From contig CBDFFZ010000011.1 of assembly GCA_965246905.1 (NCBI GenBank), positions 71,388 to 135,387 of the forward strand: 64,000 bases of DNA. The letters run 5' to 3'. This document shows positions 44,994 through 54,800 of this stretch, piece after piece. Every line of letters begins with the position of its first letter. Positions within the stretch are counted from its first letter, which is position 1. The DNA is from UBA1952 sp965246905 (GTDB lineage: Bacteria > Bacteroidota > Bacteroidia > Chitinophagales > Chitinophagaceae). The notes beneath the pieces were generated by a model. It saw only the letters and a program-made list of their open reading frames with translations, was not told the DNA's origin and did not search any database. Position numbers and translations under genes: made by a program.

Positions 44994-47618
44994 CTATCCC
45001 AGCAGCTCGGCATCTTCCTGCTCCTTATACTTCCGCACCTGCTCCAGCGCATCCGGTACTACATCGCTGATCACAACGATGAAAGAGCCTTTCTCCGCAT
45101 GCTGCATGGCATGGTCAATTGCCTCACTCTCCTTCCGGAAGGTCGTAATCTTTTTGCCGGGGTTAATGTTGTGAATGCCTTTCGTCATCAGGTCTATGAT
45201 CTCCTGCTCCGTGCGGCCACGCAGGTTTTTATCCTGCCGTATAATGATCTCGTCAAAAATGCGCGCGCTCTCCTCGCCCAGTGCAATGAGGTCTTCATCG
45301 CGGCGGTCGCCCACACCGGCAATAAGGCCCACCTTATACGGCGCGGCCACCTTCCCGATCATCTTGCCCAGCGCAGCCAGCCCGTGCGTATTATGCGCAT
45401 AGTCCAGCATTACCGAGAAGTTTTTGAACTTAAACATATTCATGCGGCCCGGGGTCTGCTCGGCGCCCGGCTTAAAGGATTGGAGCGCCAGGCGTATCGC
45501 CTGCACCGGAATGTGCTGCACATATACCGCCAGTGTTGCCGCCAGCGCATTGGCCACATTAAATTCTGCCGTACCGTTAAACGTGATAGGAATGTTCTCT
45601 ACTTTCTCCACTCTTATCTTCCATCCGCCGGAGATGATCGTTAAATAGCCATTATCCAATACAGCTGCCAGCTTGCCTTTGGCACAGTGCGCAACAACAC
45701 GCGCATTCTTAGGGTCGAGCGAGAAAAGGGCAATTTTGGCATCCACTTCCCTGCGCATGGCATATACAAGGTCATCATCCGCATTGAGCACAACCCAACC
45801 GCCCCGCGGCACTGTTTGTGCGGCAATCGATTTCACGCGTGCCAGTTTTTCTAGCGTATCGATGCCGCCGAGGCCCAGATGATCTTCCGCCACGTTTGTA
45901 ACCACTGCCACATCGCACTGATGGAAGCCGAGCCCTGCACGCAGGAGGCCGCCTCTTGCGCACTCGAGCACCGCATAATCCACAGTCGGGTCGCGGAGCA
46001 CAAACTCTGCGCTCACCGGGCCGGTACAGTCGCCGCGCACCATGAGCTGGTCCTGGATATATACACCATCGGTAGTGGTATAGCCCACTTTATGGCCGTG
46101 CTGCTTTACCATGTGGGCAATGAGCCGCGTAGTTGTAGTCTTGCCATTAGTACCGGAGATGGCGATAATAGGGATGCGCGCCGAAGTGCCGGGCGGGTAC
46201 AGCATATCGATTACGTTGGCTGCTACATTGCGCGGCAGGCCTTCGGTAGGATCCAGGTGCATCCGGAAGCCGGGCGCAGCATTCACTTCGAGCACGGCGC
46301 CGCCATTCTGAGTGATCGGCACGCTCAGGTCATCTGCCATAATATCGATGCCGCAGATATTGAGGCCTATAATGCGGGCAATACGCTCACACATAAATAC
46401 ATTATCCGGGTGCACATAATCGGTTACATCTGTAGCCGTGCCGCCGGTGCTCAGATTGGCCGTTGGCTTCAGCCAAAGCTCTTCGCCCTCTGCCACAACC
46501 GTATCCAGCGTATAGCCTTTCTTATCCAGCATGCCCATCAGGAAACGGTCCACCTTGATGGATGTAAGCACTTTTTCATGGCCGTAGCCACGACGCGGAT
46601 CTTTATTTACCTCATCGATGAGCTCCTGTACCGTGCTCCTGCCATTGCCGGTTACGGCGGCAGGTGTGCGCAGGGCTGCTGCAACAAATTTATTATCGAT
46701 AACAAGGCAGCGGAAATCGCGGCCGGTGATGAATTTTTCGCAGATCACGCTGCGGCCATACTTCTGTGCTGCGGCCAGCGCTTCTATTGCTTCCTCCCGG
46801 GTTTTGATATTGGTGGTTGCTCCCTTGCCGTGGTTGCCGTTTACCGGCTTCAATACCATAGGGTAACCTACGCGGCTTATCGCCGCATCCAGATCTTCCT
46901 CATCGCGGATGATGCGGCCTTTCGGTATAGGTATCTCCGATGCTTCGAGCAGGTTTTTGGTTTCTTCTTTATCGCAGGCAATTTCTACGGCAATAGACGA
47001 GGTAGTGCTGGCAATGGTGGCCTGCACACGGTGCTGGTTAACGCCATAGCCAAGCTGCACCAACGAGTTGCGGTTGAGCCGGATGTAAGGAATGCGGCGG
47101 CTAATGGCCTCATCTACAATAGAGCCGGTGCTAGGCCCGAGGCGCTCGGATTCGCGGAGCTCGCGCAGGTTCTGAATATCTTCTTCAATGTTGTGCTCAA
47201 CGCCGTCAACCAACGCCTGTGCCATTGCTACGCAGGCTTTTGCAGTATAGATACCTGCCTTTGCCTCGAGGTAGGAAAATACCACATGGTACACGCCCTC
47301 ATCGCCGGCGCCTCGGGTACGGCCAAAGCCTGTATCCATACCGGCAAGCGTCTGAAGCTCGAGGGCCATGTGCTCTATTACGTGGCCCATCCAGGTGCCT
47401 TCTTCTACGCGCTCGTAAAAGCCGCCTTCATGATCTTCTGAGCAGCGGTGGCTCTGGAGCGAGGGCATCATCTTCCTGAGGCGCTCGAGGAAACCCGGAA
47501 TTTTATTTGTAGGCCGTTGCTCCAGCTCTTCCAGATCGAGGAGCATAACGATGAGCTTGTGGCGGGTGATGGACCAGTAGTTGGGCCCATTCATGGTCTT
47601 GAGGTCAAGTATCTTCAT
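44994..47618 (-). CDS. cphA: cyanophycin synthetase
   Basis: The ATG at 47618 (MKILDLKTMNGPNYWS) gives 874 residues; a longer frame upstream runs through a palindrome. The N-terminal domain is followed by an ATP-grasp module (YPMVLKPVNGNHGKGATTNI, GLNICGIDIMADDL, VLEVNAAPGFRMH). A Mur-ligase module then starts with IAISGTNGKTTTTRLIAHM near residue 486 and includes MLDYAHNTHGL and GDRRDEDL. The enzyme polymerises Asp and Arg into the reserve polymer cyanophycin. It is divergent from the cyanophycinase gene, so synthesis and breakdown share one regulatory gap (47619-47913). Confidence 0.95.
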   Translation of the reverse strand: MKILDLKTMNGPNYWSITRHKLIVMLLDLEELEQRPTNKIPGFLERLRKMMPSLQSHRCSEDHEGGFYERVEEGTWMGHVIEHMALELQTLAGMDTGFGRTRGAGDEGVYHVVFSYLEAKAGIYTAKACVAMAQALVDGVEHNIEEDIQNLRELRESERLGPSTGSIVDEAISRRIPYIRLNRNSLVQLGYGVNQHRVQATIASTTSSIAVEIACDKEETKNLLEASEIPIPKGRIIRDEEDLDAAISRVGYPMVLKPVNGNHGKGATTNIKTREEAIEALAAAQKYGRSVICEKFITGRDFRCLVIDNKFVAAALRTPAAVTGNGRSTVQELIDEVNKDPRRGYGHEKVLTSIKVDRFLMGMLDKKGYTLDTVVAEGEELWLKPTANLSTGGTATDVTDYVHPDNVFMCERIARIIGLNICGIDIMADDLSVPITQNGGAVLEVNAAPGFRMHLDPTEGLPRNVAANVIDMLYPPGTSARIPIIAISGTNGKTTTTRLIAHMVKQHGHKVGYTTTDGVYIQDQLMVRGDCTGPVSAEFVLRDPTVDYAVLECARGGLLRAGLGFHQCDVAVVTNVAEDHLGLGGIDTLEKLARVKSIAAQTVPRGGWVVLNADDDLVYAMRREVDAKIALFSLDPKNARVVAHCAKGKLAAVLDNGYLTIISGGWKIRVEKVENIPITFNGTAEFNVANALAATLAVYVQHIPVQAIRLALQSFKPGAEQTPGRMNMFKFKNFSVMLDYAHNTHGLAALGKMIGKVAAPYKVGLIAGVGDRRDEDLIALGEESARIFDEIIIRQDKNLRGRTEQEIIDLMTKGIHNINPGKKITTFRKESEAIDHAMQHAEKGSFIVVISDVVPDALEQVRKYKEQEDAELLG

Positions 47619-47639
47619 GATATGATATTTAAGGGGGAG

Positions 47640-47711
47640 AACGCAGATCATCCTGATTTTCATGATCAGATCCGATCATTGGCAATCATGAAAATCAGGA
47701 TGATCTGCGTT
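47640..47711. repeat. perfect 27-bp palindrome between cphA and cphB
   Basis: Arms 47640-47666 and 47685-47711 are exact inverses, containing CAGATCATCCTGATTTTCAT, with an 18-base loop. It overlaps the cphA leader. It resembles a dispersed REP-type element and is not a typical terminator. Confidence 0.75.
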
Positions 47712-47913
47712 CCATTTAATACAGCGGATAAGAAAAGCTTAATAGTAAAGGGTTGTTGAACGGTGCCATCGCCACTTGTGCTCCTTCAGCGCGGTTCTGC
47801 CCGGACAAAAAATGTTTTTATTTCCGGGTCAAAATAATCATTCCTGTTTATAAAACGTAAAAATTGAAAAAGAGTACCTTTGTCGCTTACATTTTTCTTA
47901 TAAACATAACGAG

Positions 47914-48795
47914 TTGGTGAATTTACCAAAAGGCTTCCTGGTATCGGTGGGTGGCGCGGAAGATAAGGGGACAGACCTTGAGCGTGGTATTATTGAGCGC
48001 AACCGGCTTAATTTTTTTGAGCTCGGCATTCTAAAAAACATTATCGGGCTTATTAAAGAAGGCGAGGAGCCGCGCGTGGAGGTAGTAACTACTGCTTCGC
48101 AGATACCGGATGAAGTGTTTATTAATTATAAAGATGCCTTTAATAAGCTGGGGTGTACCAATATCGGGCATTTCCGCATTCGCGACCGTAAGGATACATC
48201 CAACGCCGAGTATCTTGAGCGCCTGCGCTTATGCAATTGCGTCATGCTTTCGGGCGGTAATCAGCTCCGGCTTACTTCCGTATTCGGCGGCACTCAGTTT
48301 CTAGATATTTTGCAGGAACGCTACCAGAATGAGCATTTCGTGATCGGCGGCACCTCGGCGGGAGCTATGGCTATGAGCACCACGATGATTTATGATGGCA
48401 ATGCCGACCGCGCGCACCTGAAAGATGAGGTGAAGCTCACTACGGGCTTAGGCTTCGTGCAGGGCGCTATCATAGATTCTCATTTTGATAAGCGGGGCCG
48501 TTTCAACAGGCTGGCGCAGGCGGTTGCGGCACAGCCCGGCGCTATAGGCATTGGCCTCGGTGAGGATACCGGCGTGGTAGTGAAGGAAGGCGTAAATCTT
48601 TCGGTGATCGGCTCGGGCAGTGTGGTAATCATCGATGGCAAGTTTATCAACTACAACAGCATTGCATACGTAACCTCCGGCATGCCGATTTCGGTAGAGA
48701 ACCTGGTGGTGAATATCCTCAGCAAGGGCGACCATTACAACCTGCAAACGCGCAAGTTTGAAGGCAGCGGGTTTGAGTATGTTGAGGAAGACTGA
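47914..48795 (+). CDS. cphB: cyanophycinase
   Basis: The 293-residue protein, starting TTG at 47914 or GTG at 47917, is a serine peptidase of family S51 that releases beta-Asp-Arg dipeptides from cyanophycin. It shows FLVSVGGAEDKG, VEVVTTASQIPDE, VMLSGGNQLRLTSVFGGT, the catalytic Ser in FVIGGTSAGAMAMS near residue 146, and IIDSHFDKRGRFNRL with the conserved His. It pairs with the divergent cphA. No secretion signal, so it acts inside the cell. Confidence 0.95.
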   Translation: MVNLPKGFLVSVGGAEDKGTDLERGIIERNRLNFFELGILKNIIGLIKEGEEPRVEVVTTASQIPDEVFINYKDAFNKLGCTNIGHFRIRDRKDTSNAEYLERLRLCNCVMLSGGNQLRLTSVFGGTQFLDILQERYQNEHFVIGGTSAGAMAMSTTMIYDGNADRAHLKDEVKLTTGLGFVQGAIIDSHFDKRGRFNRLAQAVAAQPGAIGIGLGEDTGVVVKEGVNLSVIGSGSVVIIDGKFINYNSIAYVTSGMPISVENLVVNILSKGDHYNLQTRKFEGSGFEYVEED

Positions 48796-48800
48796 GGATA

Positions 48801-48883
48801 TTCCGGATTGCGGAAGTCGGATTCCGGAATTTCTTTGCTCTGTAATTTCTTAAATCCGGAATCCGGCTTCCGCAATCCGAAAT
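48801..48883. repeat. palindromic repeat after cphB
   Basis: The left arm, with TTCCGGATTGCGGAAGTCGG, and the right arm, with CCGGCTTCCGCAATCCGA, pair almost perfectly over about 30 bases with a 20-base loop. It could act as the cphB terminator, but the shape is that of a dispersed intergenic palindrome. Confidence 0.65.
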
Positions 48884-48890
48884 CAAACAA

Positions 48891-49421
48891 ATGTTTTCTC
48901 TTTTTTCCAAAGGCGGTCCGGATGTTACGGACAAGGTATGGATGAGCATGGCTGCGATGCAGGCCGGTATTGCGCAATGGCTTGCTGATAATGCAAATGG
49001 CGTTGTGGCATTCTGGTTTCGCGAAGACCGTGCTGCTTTACTCAAATCACTACCGGAAAACCTTGCCGGGCGTGTGCTGCTTACCGATACCCTTACCGCT
49101 GAAGCCCTGAAAGGAAAGCAGCTGCTTGTAGCAGGGCATTACCCGTTACAATCCGCAGAAGCTGCCTTTGCAGAAGGGGTCGGGCTGAAAAAGATGCTGG
49201 TTTTTTCCGCGCTGGATTCTCCCCTGTTCAAGCGCTTCGGCGGCGATAAGATCATTGAGGTAGCACAGGGTATGGGCATGAAGGAAGACGAAGGCATCGA
49301 GCATTTTTTAGTGAGCTCTGCCATTAAAAAAACACAAGGCAAGATTGCGGATAAAGTAAGCTCCGAGATGCTGGCGCAGAGCGAGGAGGAATGGATGCGG
49401 CTAAACCTTGGGGAGGCCTAG
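48891..49421 (+). CDS. conserved hypothetical cytoplasmic protein
   Basis: The 176-residue protein begins MFSLFSKGGPDVTDKVWMSM and alternates helices and strands (LLVAGHYPLQSAEAAFAEGV, KKMLVFSALDSPLFKRFGGD), ending SSEMLAQSEEEWMRLNLGEA. There is no signal sequence. The layout recalls a Rossmann-like small domain, but I cannot name a family. It starts just after the palindrome that follows cphB. Confidence 0.6.
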   Translation: MFSLFSKGGPDVTDKVWMSMAAMQAGIAQWLADNANGVVAFWFREDRAALLKSLPENLAGRVLLTDTLTAEALKGKQLLVAGHYPLQSAEAAFAEGVGLKKMLVFSALDSPLFKRFGGDKIIEVAQGMGMKEDEGIEHFLVSSAIKKTQGKIADKVSSEMLAQSEEEWMRLNLGEA

Positions 49422-49619
49422 ATCTTACAATGCATGGCGCACCCTGCGGGCCGGGCTATCCGTTCCAATCCCCGCCGAAAAGGCAGGGGATTTCCACTAC
49501 TATCCCTTGCGCGGGCTCTTATCTACACATGGTATGGTTCCGTAGCTACTGCTAAAAAATTCCCTCAAAAAACTGTAACATTTTTCCCCCGCCGGTATCT
49601 AAAAGAAAAACCAACCGGC

Positions 49620-50462
49620 ATGAAACCATCCAGCCTTTTCAGCTTCTTCCTCTCAATCCTGCTCTTTACGGCCACCCTGCAAAGCAATGCTTCCGCGCCT
49701 TTTCACGTATCCGTCTCCGGCAAGGGCAAGCGTGCCGCTATCCTTATTCCCGGCTTCACCTGCTCCGGCACCGTATGGGATGCAACAGTGGCGCAGCTCT
49801 CTAAAACCTACACCTGCCACGTGATCACCTTTCCGGGCTTTGCCGGCGAGTCTGCCCAGGCTGATCCGCACCTGAGCCAATGGGTGGGCGATATCGCCGC
49901 TTACATCCGCACGCAGCACCTTGATAAGCCCGTTATCATTGGCCACAGCATTGGCGGCGGCATGGCTATGATGCTTGCTGCGGATTACCCGGAGCTTGTT
50001 GCCAGGATAGTGGTGGTGGATGCTTTGCCCTGTCTCGGAGCCTTGCAGAATCCCGCCTATAAAGCGGATGCGCACGCAGATTGCAGCCGTTTCATCAACA
50101 CCTATACCGCAATGAGCGATAGCGCGCTCCTCGCCCAGCAAACCCACACCACCACCATGCTTTGTGCCGATAGCTCCCGGCAGGCGCAGATCGTGCAATG
50201 GTCTATGCAGAGCGACCGCAAGACGATGGGGCAGATATACTGCGAGTTTATGAACACTGATCTACGCGATACGATTGCGCAGGTAAAATGCCCGGCCCTC
50301 ATCCTCCTCGAGCCTTCCTTTAAAATGTATGAGGCTACCATGCAGCAGCAGTTTGCAAAGCTCGCCGGCGCGCAGATCGTATATGCGCAAAAGGGCCTGC
50401 ACTTTATCATGTACGATGACCGGGAGTGGTACCTTGGGCAGATCAACAGCTACCTGCGGTAA
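49620..50462 (+). CDS. secreted alpha/beta hydrolase
   Basis: The ATG at 49620 gives 280 residues with a signal peptide (MKPSSLFSFFLSILLFTATL). The fold is shown by LIPGFTCSGTVWD (oxyanion loop), the nucleophile elbow VIIGHSIGGGMAMML (Ser near 109) and the late KGLHFIMYDD, with His. The acid residue is probably in the CPALILLEPS region. Substrate unknown. Its TAA overlaps the sigma factor ATG as TAATG, so the genes are coupled. The in-frame extension upstream lacks coding character. Confidence 0.8.
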   Translation: MKPSSLFSFFLSILLFTATLQSNASAPFHVSVSGKGKRAAILIPGFTCSGTVWDATVAQLSKTYTCHVITFPGFAGESAQADPHLSQWVGDIAAYIRTQHLDKPVIIGHSIGGGMAMMLAADYPELVARIVVVDALPCLGALQNPAYKADAHADCSRFINTYTAMSDSALLAQQTHTTTMLCADSSRQAQIVQWSMQSDRKTMGQIYCEFMNTDLRDTIAQVKCPALILLEPSFKMYEATMQQQFAKLAGAQIVYAQKGLHFIMYDDREWYLGQINSYLR

Positions 50463-50932
50463 TGATTTTCGAAGACATCTACAGCACCTTCTATCCGCGG
50501 GTTTACCGGCTGTGCATGGGCTATACCGCCGATGAGGACAAGGCCAAAGACCTGGCGCAGGAAATCTTCATTGCCGTATGGAAGCACCTTCCCGGCTTCC
50601 GCAACGAGGCGGCCGTGGGCACCTGGGTTTACCGCATTGCTACCAACCATTGCCTGCGCGCTACCGCAAAAGAGCAGCGGATTATCAGTGAGCTGCCCCT
50701 GCAGATGAGCGAAGCGCCGGTACCTGATACCGAGGAGAAGCTCCAGCTCCTTTACAAATGCATTGCCTCATTAAAAGAGGCCGACCGTATCATTATATCC
50801 CTCGTGCTCGAAGGTTTGCCGCAGGCGGAGATTGCCCATATTGCCGGCCTCTCCGAAGGCAATGTCCGCGTAAAGATCCATCGCATCAAAGAGCTGCTTA
50901 CCCAAAAAATAAAATCCTATGGACACTTTTAA
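50462..50932 (+). CDS. ECF RNA polymerase sigma factor
   Basis: The 156-residue protein has sigma region 2 (DIYSTFYPRVYRLCMGYTAD, AKDLAQEIFIAVWKHL, WVYRIATNHCLR) and region 4 (LKEADRIIISLVLEGLPQAE, IAHIAGLSEGNVRVKIHRIK). It is a complete small ECF sigma factor. It overlaps the hydrolase gene upstream by one base and the membrane protein gene downstream by 14 bases, which suggests the latter controls it. Confidence 0.93.
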   Translation: MIFEDIYSTFYPRVYRLCMGYTADEDKAKDLAQEIFIAVWKHLPGFRNEAAVGTWVYRIATNHCLRATAKEQRIISELPLQMSEAPVPDTEEKLQLLYKCIASLKEADRIIISLVLEGLPQAEIAHIAGLSEGNVRVKIHRIKELLTQKIKSYGHF

Positions 50933-51539
50933 TGAGCTGCAGCACTTGTGGCAAGGCGCCGAAGCAGCGCCACCCATAGCAGCAAAAGACCTTATTCAAA
51001 AAATAAAAAAGAGCAGGCGCGCCATCCTTGCCAAACTTGCCGGCAGCATACTGGCGCTCATTGCCACACTGCCTGTAATGGGCTGGATCTTCCTTGCCTA
51101 CCATCCGAAATATCCTACCACACGCTTCAGCATTGTGCTGTGCATGATCATTGTTACAGGCGGCATCCTGATGCAGAGCCATTCGTTGCGCACGCTCCTC
51201 CTGCCCCTGCGCGAAGATGTGGATAACCGCAGCATGCTCGCCGCCTTGGAGCGGGTGCAGGTAAGGCAGAAGAAGATCAACAACGGCTTTATGTCCGCTT
51301 ATTTTATCCTGCTGAGCGGCGCAATGGCGCTCTACATTTTCGAGTTTATCCGGGGCAATATCCTGTTTGGCATAGCCGCCTATATGGTAACGTTTGGCTG
51401 GATCGCCTTCGCCTGGTTCTATCTCCGCCCGCGCACTATAAACAAGCAGAATGCTGCGCTCAATAGTATGATCGCGCAGCTCAGAATACTGCAGCAGGAT
51501 TGGGAAGAAAAAGAAAACAGCAGCGGAGAAATGCCATGA
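50919..51539 (+). CDS. four-helix membrane protein, probable anti-sigma partner
   Basis: The 206-residue protein has a short cytoplasmic N-terminus (MDTFNELQHLWQGAEAAPPI) typical of Bacteroidota anti-sigma-like proteins that follow ECF genes. Four membrane segments follow, for example LAGSILALIATLPVMGWIFL and FGIAAYMVTFGWIAFAWFYL, and a charged C-terminus. Its start lies within the sigma gene. Anti-sigma function is inferred from position and topology. Confidence 0.65.
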   Translation: MDTFNELQHLWQGAEAAPPIAAKDLIQKIKKSRRAILAKLAGSILALIATLPVMGWIFLAYHPKYPTTRFSIVLCMIIVTGGILMQSHSLRTLLLPLREDVDNRSMLAALERVQVRQKKINNGFMSAYFILLSGAMALYIFEFIRGNILFGIAAYMVTFGWIAFAWFYLRPRTINKQNAALNSMIAQLRILQQDWEEKENSSGEMP

Positions 51540-51719
51540 TTTTGGAAGCACATCCGCAATAAAGCACTGGGCCGTGAATTTCACAGGCAGGTGCCAATGG
51601 ATAAATTTATTGTGGTTTTTTATTGCCCTGAGCTCATGCTCGCCATCGAAATAAGTGGCGGCAGCCACGATACAACTGAACCATACGGGCAAGATATAGC
51701 GCGGTTACAAAGGCTCTGA
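51540..51719 (+). pseudogene. DUF559 (Vsr-like endonuclease) fragment
   Basis: Directly after the TGA of the membrane protein, and in the same frame, the sequence reads FWKHIRNKALGREFHRQVPM, then KFIVVFYCPELMLAIEISGG and SHDTTEPYGQDIARLQRL. This is a DUF559 core with IEISGGSH in place of the usual IEVDGGxH. No start codon or Shine-Dalgarno site is evident and the N- and C-terminal ends are short, so it is probably a relic. Confidence 0.7.
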
Positions 51720-51763
51720 GCGGCACGATTCCGCTCGGAGGGTCTAAATCAGGCCAAAACAAA

Positions 51764-51795
51764 AACCCGGATGCCTTTATTTAGACATCCGGGTT
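51764..51795 (-). terminator. terminator of the adhesin gene
   Basis: AACCCGGATG pairs with CATCCGGGTT (10 bp, 12-base loop); the minus strand continues TTTTTGTTTTGG. It lies 22 bases after the adhesin stop. Confidence 0.8.
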
Positions 51796-51816
51796 CGATT
51801 TGATAAAGAGGAAGGC

Positions 51817-54800
51817 CTACTTGGTCATCTTCACGATGCGTTCATTCTTAATGAATTTACCGCCCTTGTCGGTGATCACCACATTGTACACACCATCCGC
51901 CCACTGGCTGATGTCCATGTCCTTTGCATTTTCCTTTTTCAGGATCAGCCGTCCGTCCATACCACTCACCATTACCGTAACAGGCACTGGTGATTCGATA
52001 TGTACGATAGACGCCGCAGGGTTAGGATATACCTTGATCGCATCGCTCAGATTTACATTGCCCACACCAAGCTGCGTCATGTTAAAAGCCAATGACAGGC
52101 CGGGACAGCTGCCCGATACTGTAGTATCAATAACGAGCACCGTGTACATGCCATCTTGTATTGCCGTGTAGTTGCGGCTGTTAGCGCCCGTTATAGGCTG
52201 GCCGTTCCGCAACCACTGGTAATTGCTGTAGGCCGCTGTTGTGCTAAGCGCAGTGCCGCTCGCGGTAATTACCGGTGTTGGAGCAGGCTTTATGGTTACC
52301 TGGGCAGCAGTATCAGATACTGCTGTGCAGCCATTGGTATCCGTCACCTTAACCGTGTAAGCACCGTTATAGGAAGGCTTGAAGAATGCATTATTAGCGC
52401 CGGGAATATTGAGTCCGTTGAGCTGCCATACGTACGAAGGATAGATCGTCTTATTGGCACGAAGCAGTGCCGTATCAAACGCACACATAGATACGTTGCC
52501 GGTAGGAGTAATAGAAGCTACTGGCTTCAGGTAGCGTGCAATACCGGTATTGGTAAGGCTGGTGCAGCCATTGGCATCCGTACCGGTTACCGTATATACG
52601 GTAGAGCTTGCAGGCGATGCGGTTACAACATCTCCCGTAGTATTGGAAAGTCCATCCGCCGGCGACCAGGCGTAGCTCACTGCGCCGCTTGCGGTAAGTG
52701 TTATCGCAATACCAGGGCAGGATTTGGTAATACCCTGCGGAGCAACTACAATCACAGGAAGCTGATTTACATTAACCGTAGCTGTGCCTGTGCTTACGCA
52801 GCCATTGGCGCTGGTGCCGGTAACGATATATGTGGTAGTGCCGGTTGGCGTAGCAATTACCGAAGTGCCGGTTGGAGCATTCAGCGAAGCCGCTGGCGCC
52901 CATACATAAGTATCGGCACCGCTGGCAGTAAGCAGTACGCCTACCCCGCTGCACACGGTAGATGTTGCAGGCGTTACCACTACAGTAGGCGTAGCAATTA
53001 CAGATACCTGTTTGGTAGTTGTGTTGGTGCAGCCTGCGGCATTGATGCCGGTAATCGTGTAGGTAGTGGTAATGGTTGGCGATGCAGTAACGGTAGCCCC
53101 GGTGGAAGCGCTTAAAGTAGCGGAAGGTGCCCAGCTGTAAGTAGTGGCGCCACTGGCAGTAAGTGTAATGGAAGATCCGTTACAAATCTGTGCGGTGGCC
53201 GGTGTTACGTTAAGTACAGGTAGCGGATTTACGGTTATTAATTGAGTAGCCGTTTTCGTGCAGCCATTAGCACCGGTACCGGTAACAGTGTAAGTAACGG
53301 TAGCTGTTGGTGATGCAGTAACGGTAGCGCCGGTGGCAGGGGTCAGGCCGGCAGTAGGTAACCATGTGTAGGATACTCCGCCTGCGGCATTCAGTACCAC
53401 GCTGCCGCCTGCGCAGAAGGTAGTGGCGCCTGCCGGTGTAATAGAAATAATTGGCAATGCATTTACGGTAACCAGCCTGCTGGCAGATGCTGTGCATCCT
53501 GCAATGCTGGTGCCGGTAACGGTGTAGGTAATAGTGCTTGTTGGAGATGCCAAAACAGTAGCGCCTGTAGTAGCGCTGAGGCCCGTTGCCGGCGTCCAGC
53601 TATAAGTGCTGGCCCCGCTTGCAGTAAGCGCAACAGATGCACCGCTGCAAATCGTAGCCGTAGCCGGTGTAATTGCGACCACAGGTATTGCATTTACAGT
53701 AATCAGCTTGGTGGCTGAGTTGGTGCAGCCATTGGCATCGGTACCCGTTACCGAATAAGTAGTGGTAACAGTCGGTGATGCGGTAACGGTAGCGCCTGTA
53801 GTAGTATTCAATCCTGCAGCAGGTGTCCAGGTGTAAGAGGTAGCGCCGCTTGCTGTGAGTATTATGCTGCCGCTGCCGCAGAAAGAGGTAGGGGCAGCAG
53901 GGCTGATCGCAATAGTTGGTACATATACGTTTACTGTTTTGGTAGCTGTATTGGTACAGCCTGCTGCATTGGTGCCTGTTACGGTATAGATAGTAGTAAC
54001 CGTAGGCGATGCAGCTACGGATGTGCCGGTAGTGCTGCTCAATCCTGTACCTGGTGACCAGCTATAGGTAATAGCGCCGCCGGCTGTGAGTATTACTGTG
54101 CTGCCGGGGCAGAGGTTCGTAATTGTGCCAGGGCCTACGGTTACTGTTGGCCGCGCATTTACAGTTACAGTCTTGGAAGCATTTGCACTACAGCCATTTG
54201 CATCAGTGCCGGTTACGGTATATACTGTTGTTCCTGTAGGTGATGCTATAACTATAGCGCCGGTAGTAGCACTAAGGCCGGTAGCGGGCGACCAGCTGTA
54301 GGTAACAGCGCCGCCGGCAGTAAGCGGAATGGATGAGCCACTGCATATAGTTGCTATAGCTGGTGAGATAGTTACGGATGGCAGCGGATTTACCGTTACC
54401 GTAAGATTAGCTGAAGCCGAGCAGCCCGCAATGGTTGTTCCGGTTACGGTATAGTTGGTAGTGGCGGCTGGGGTTGCGGTAACCGCTGCACCGGTAGTGC
54501 TGCTGAGCCCTGCACCCGGACTCCAGGTATAGGTATCGGCTCCGCTTGCAGTAAGTGCAGTGCTGCTGCCTGCGCAAATAACCGCATTAGTCGCAACGAC
54601 GGTAACTGTAGGTACAGGATTCACCGTAACCGCAATTGTTGCAGAAGTATCAACGCAGGTACCGTTGGACAATGCCAGGCGGTAGCTGCCGGAAGCCTTT
54701 GCATAAAATACAGAATTAGTAGCGCCTGCAACAGCACCGCCATTGAATAGCCACTGATAGGTAACACCTGCTACCGGCGCAGGACCAGAGAGCATCAGGC

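Noticed and set aside
45879..47441. 520-codon open frame antisense to cphA
   Set aside because: It lies wholly inside the well-supported cphA gene; its His/Ala/Cys-rich translation has no domain features and reflects codon bias of the other strand.
52156..53115. Long Cys/Arg/Tyr-rich open frame on the plus strand within the adhesin
   Set aside because: Repeats of the adhesin read backwards; no start signal or family.
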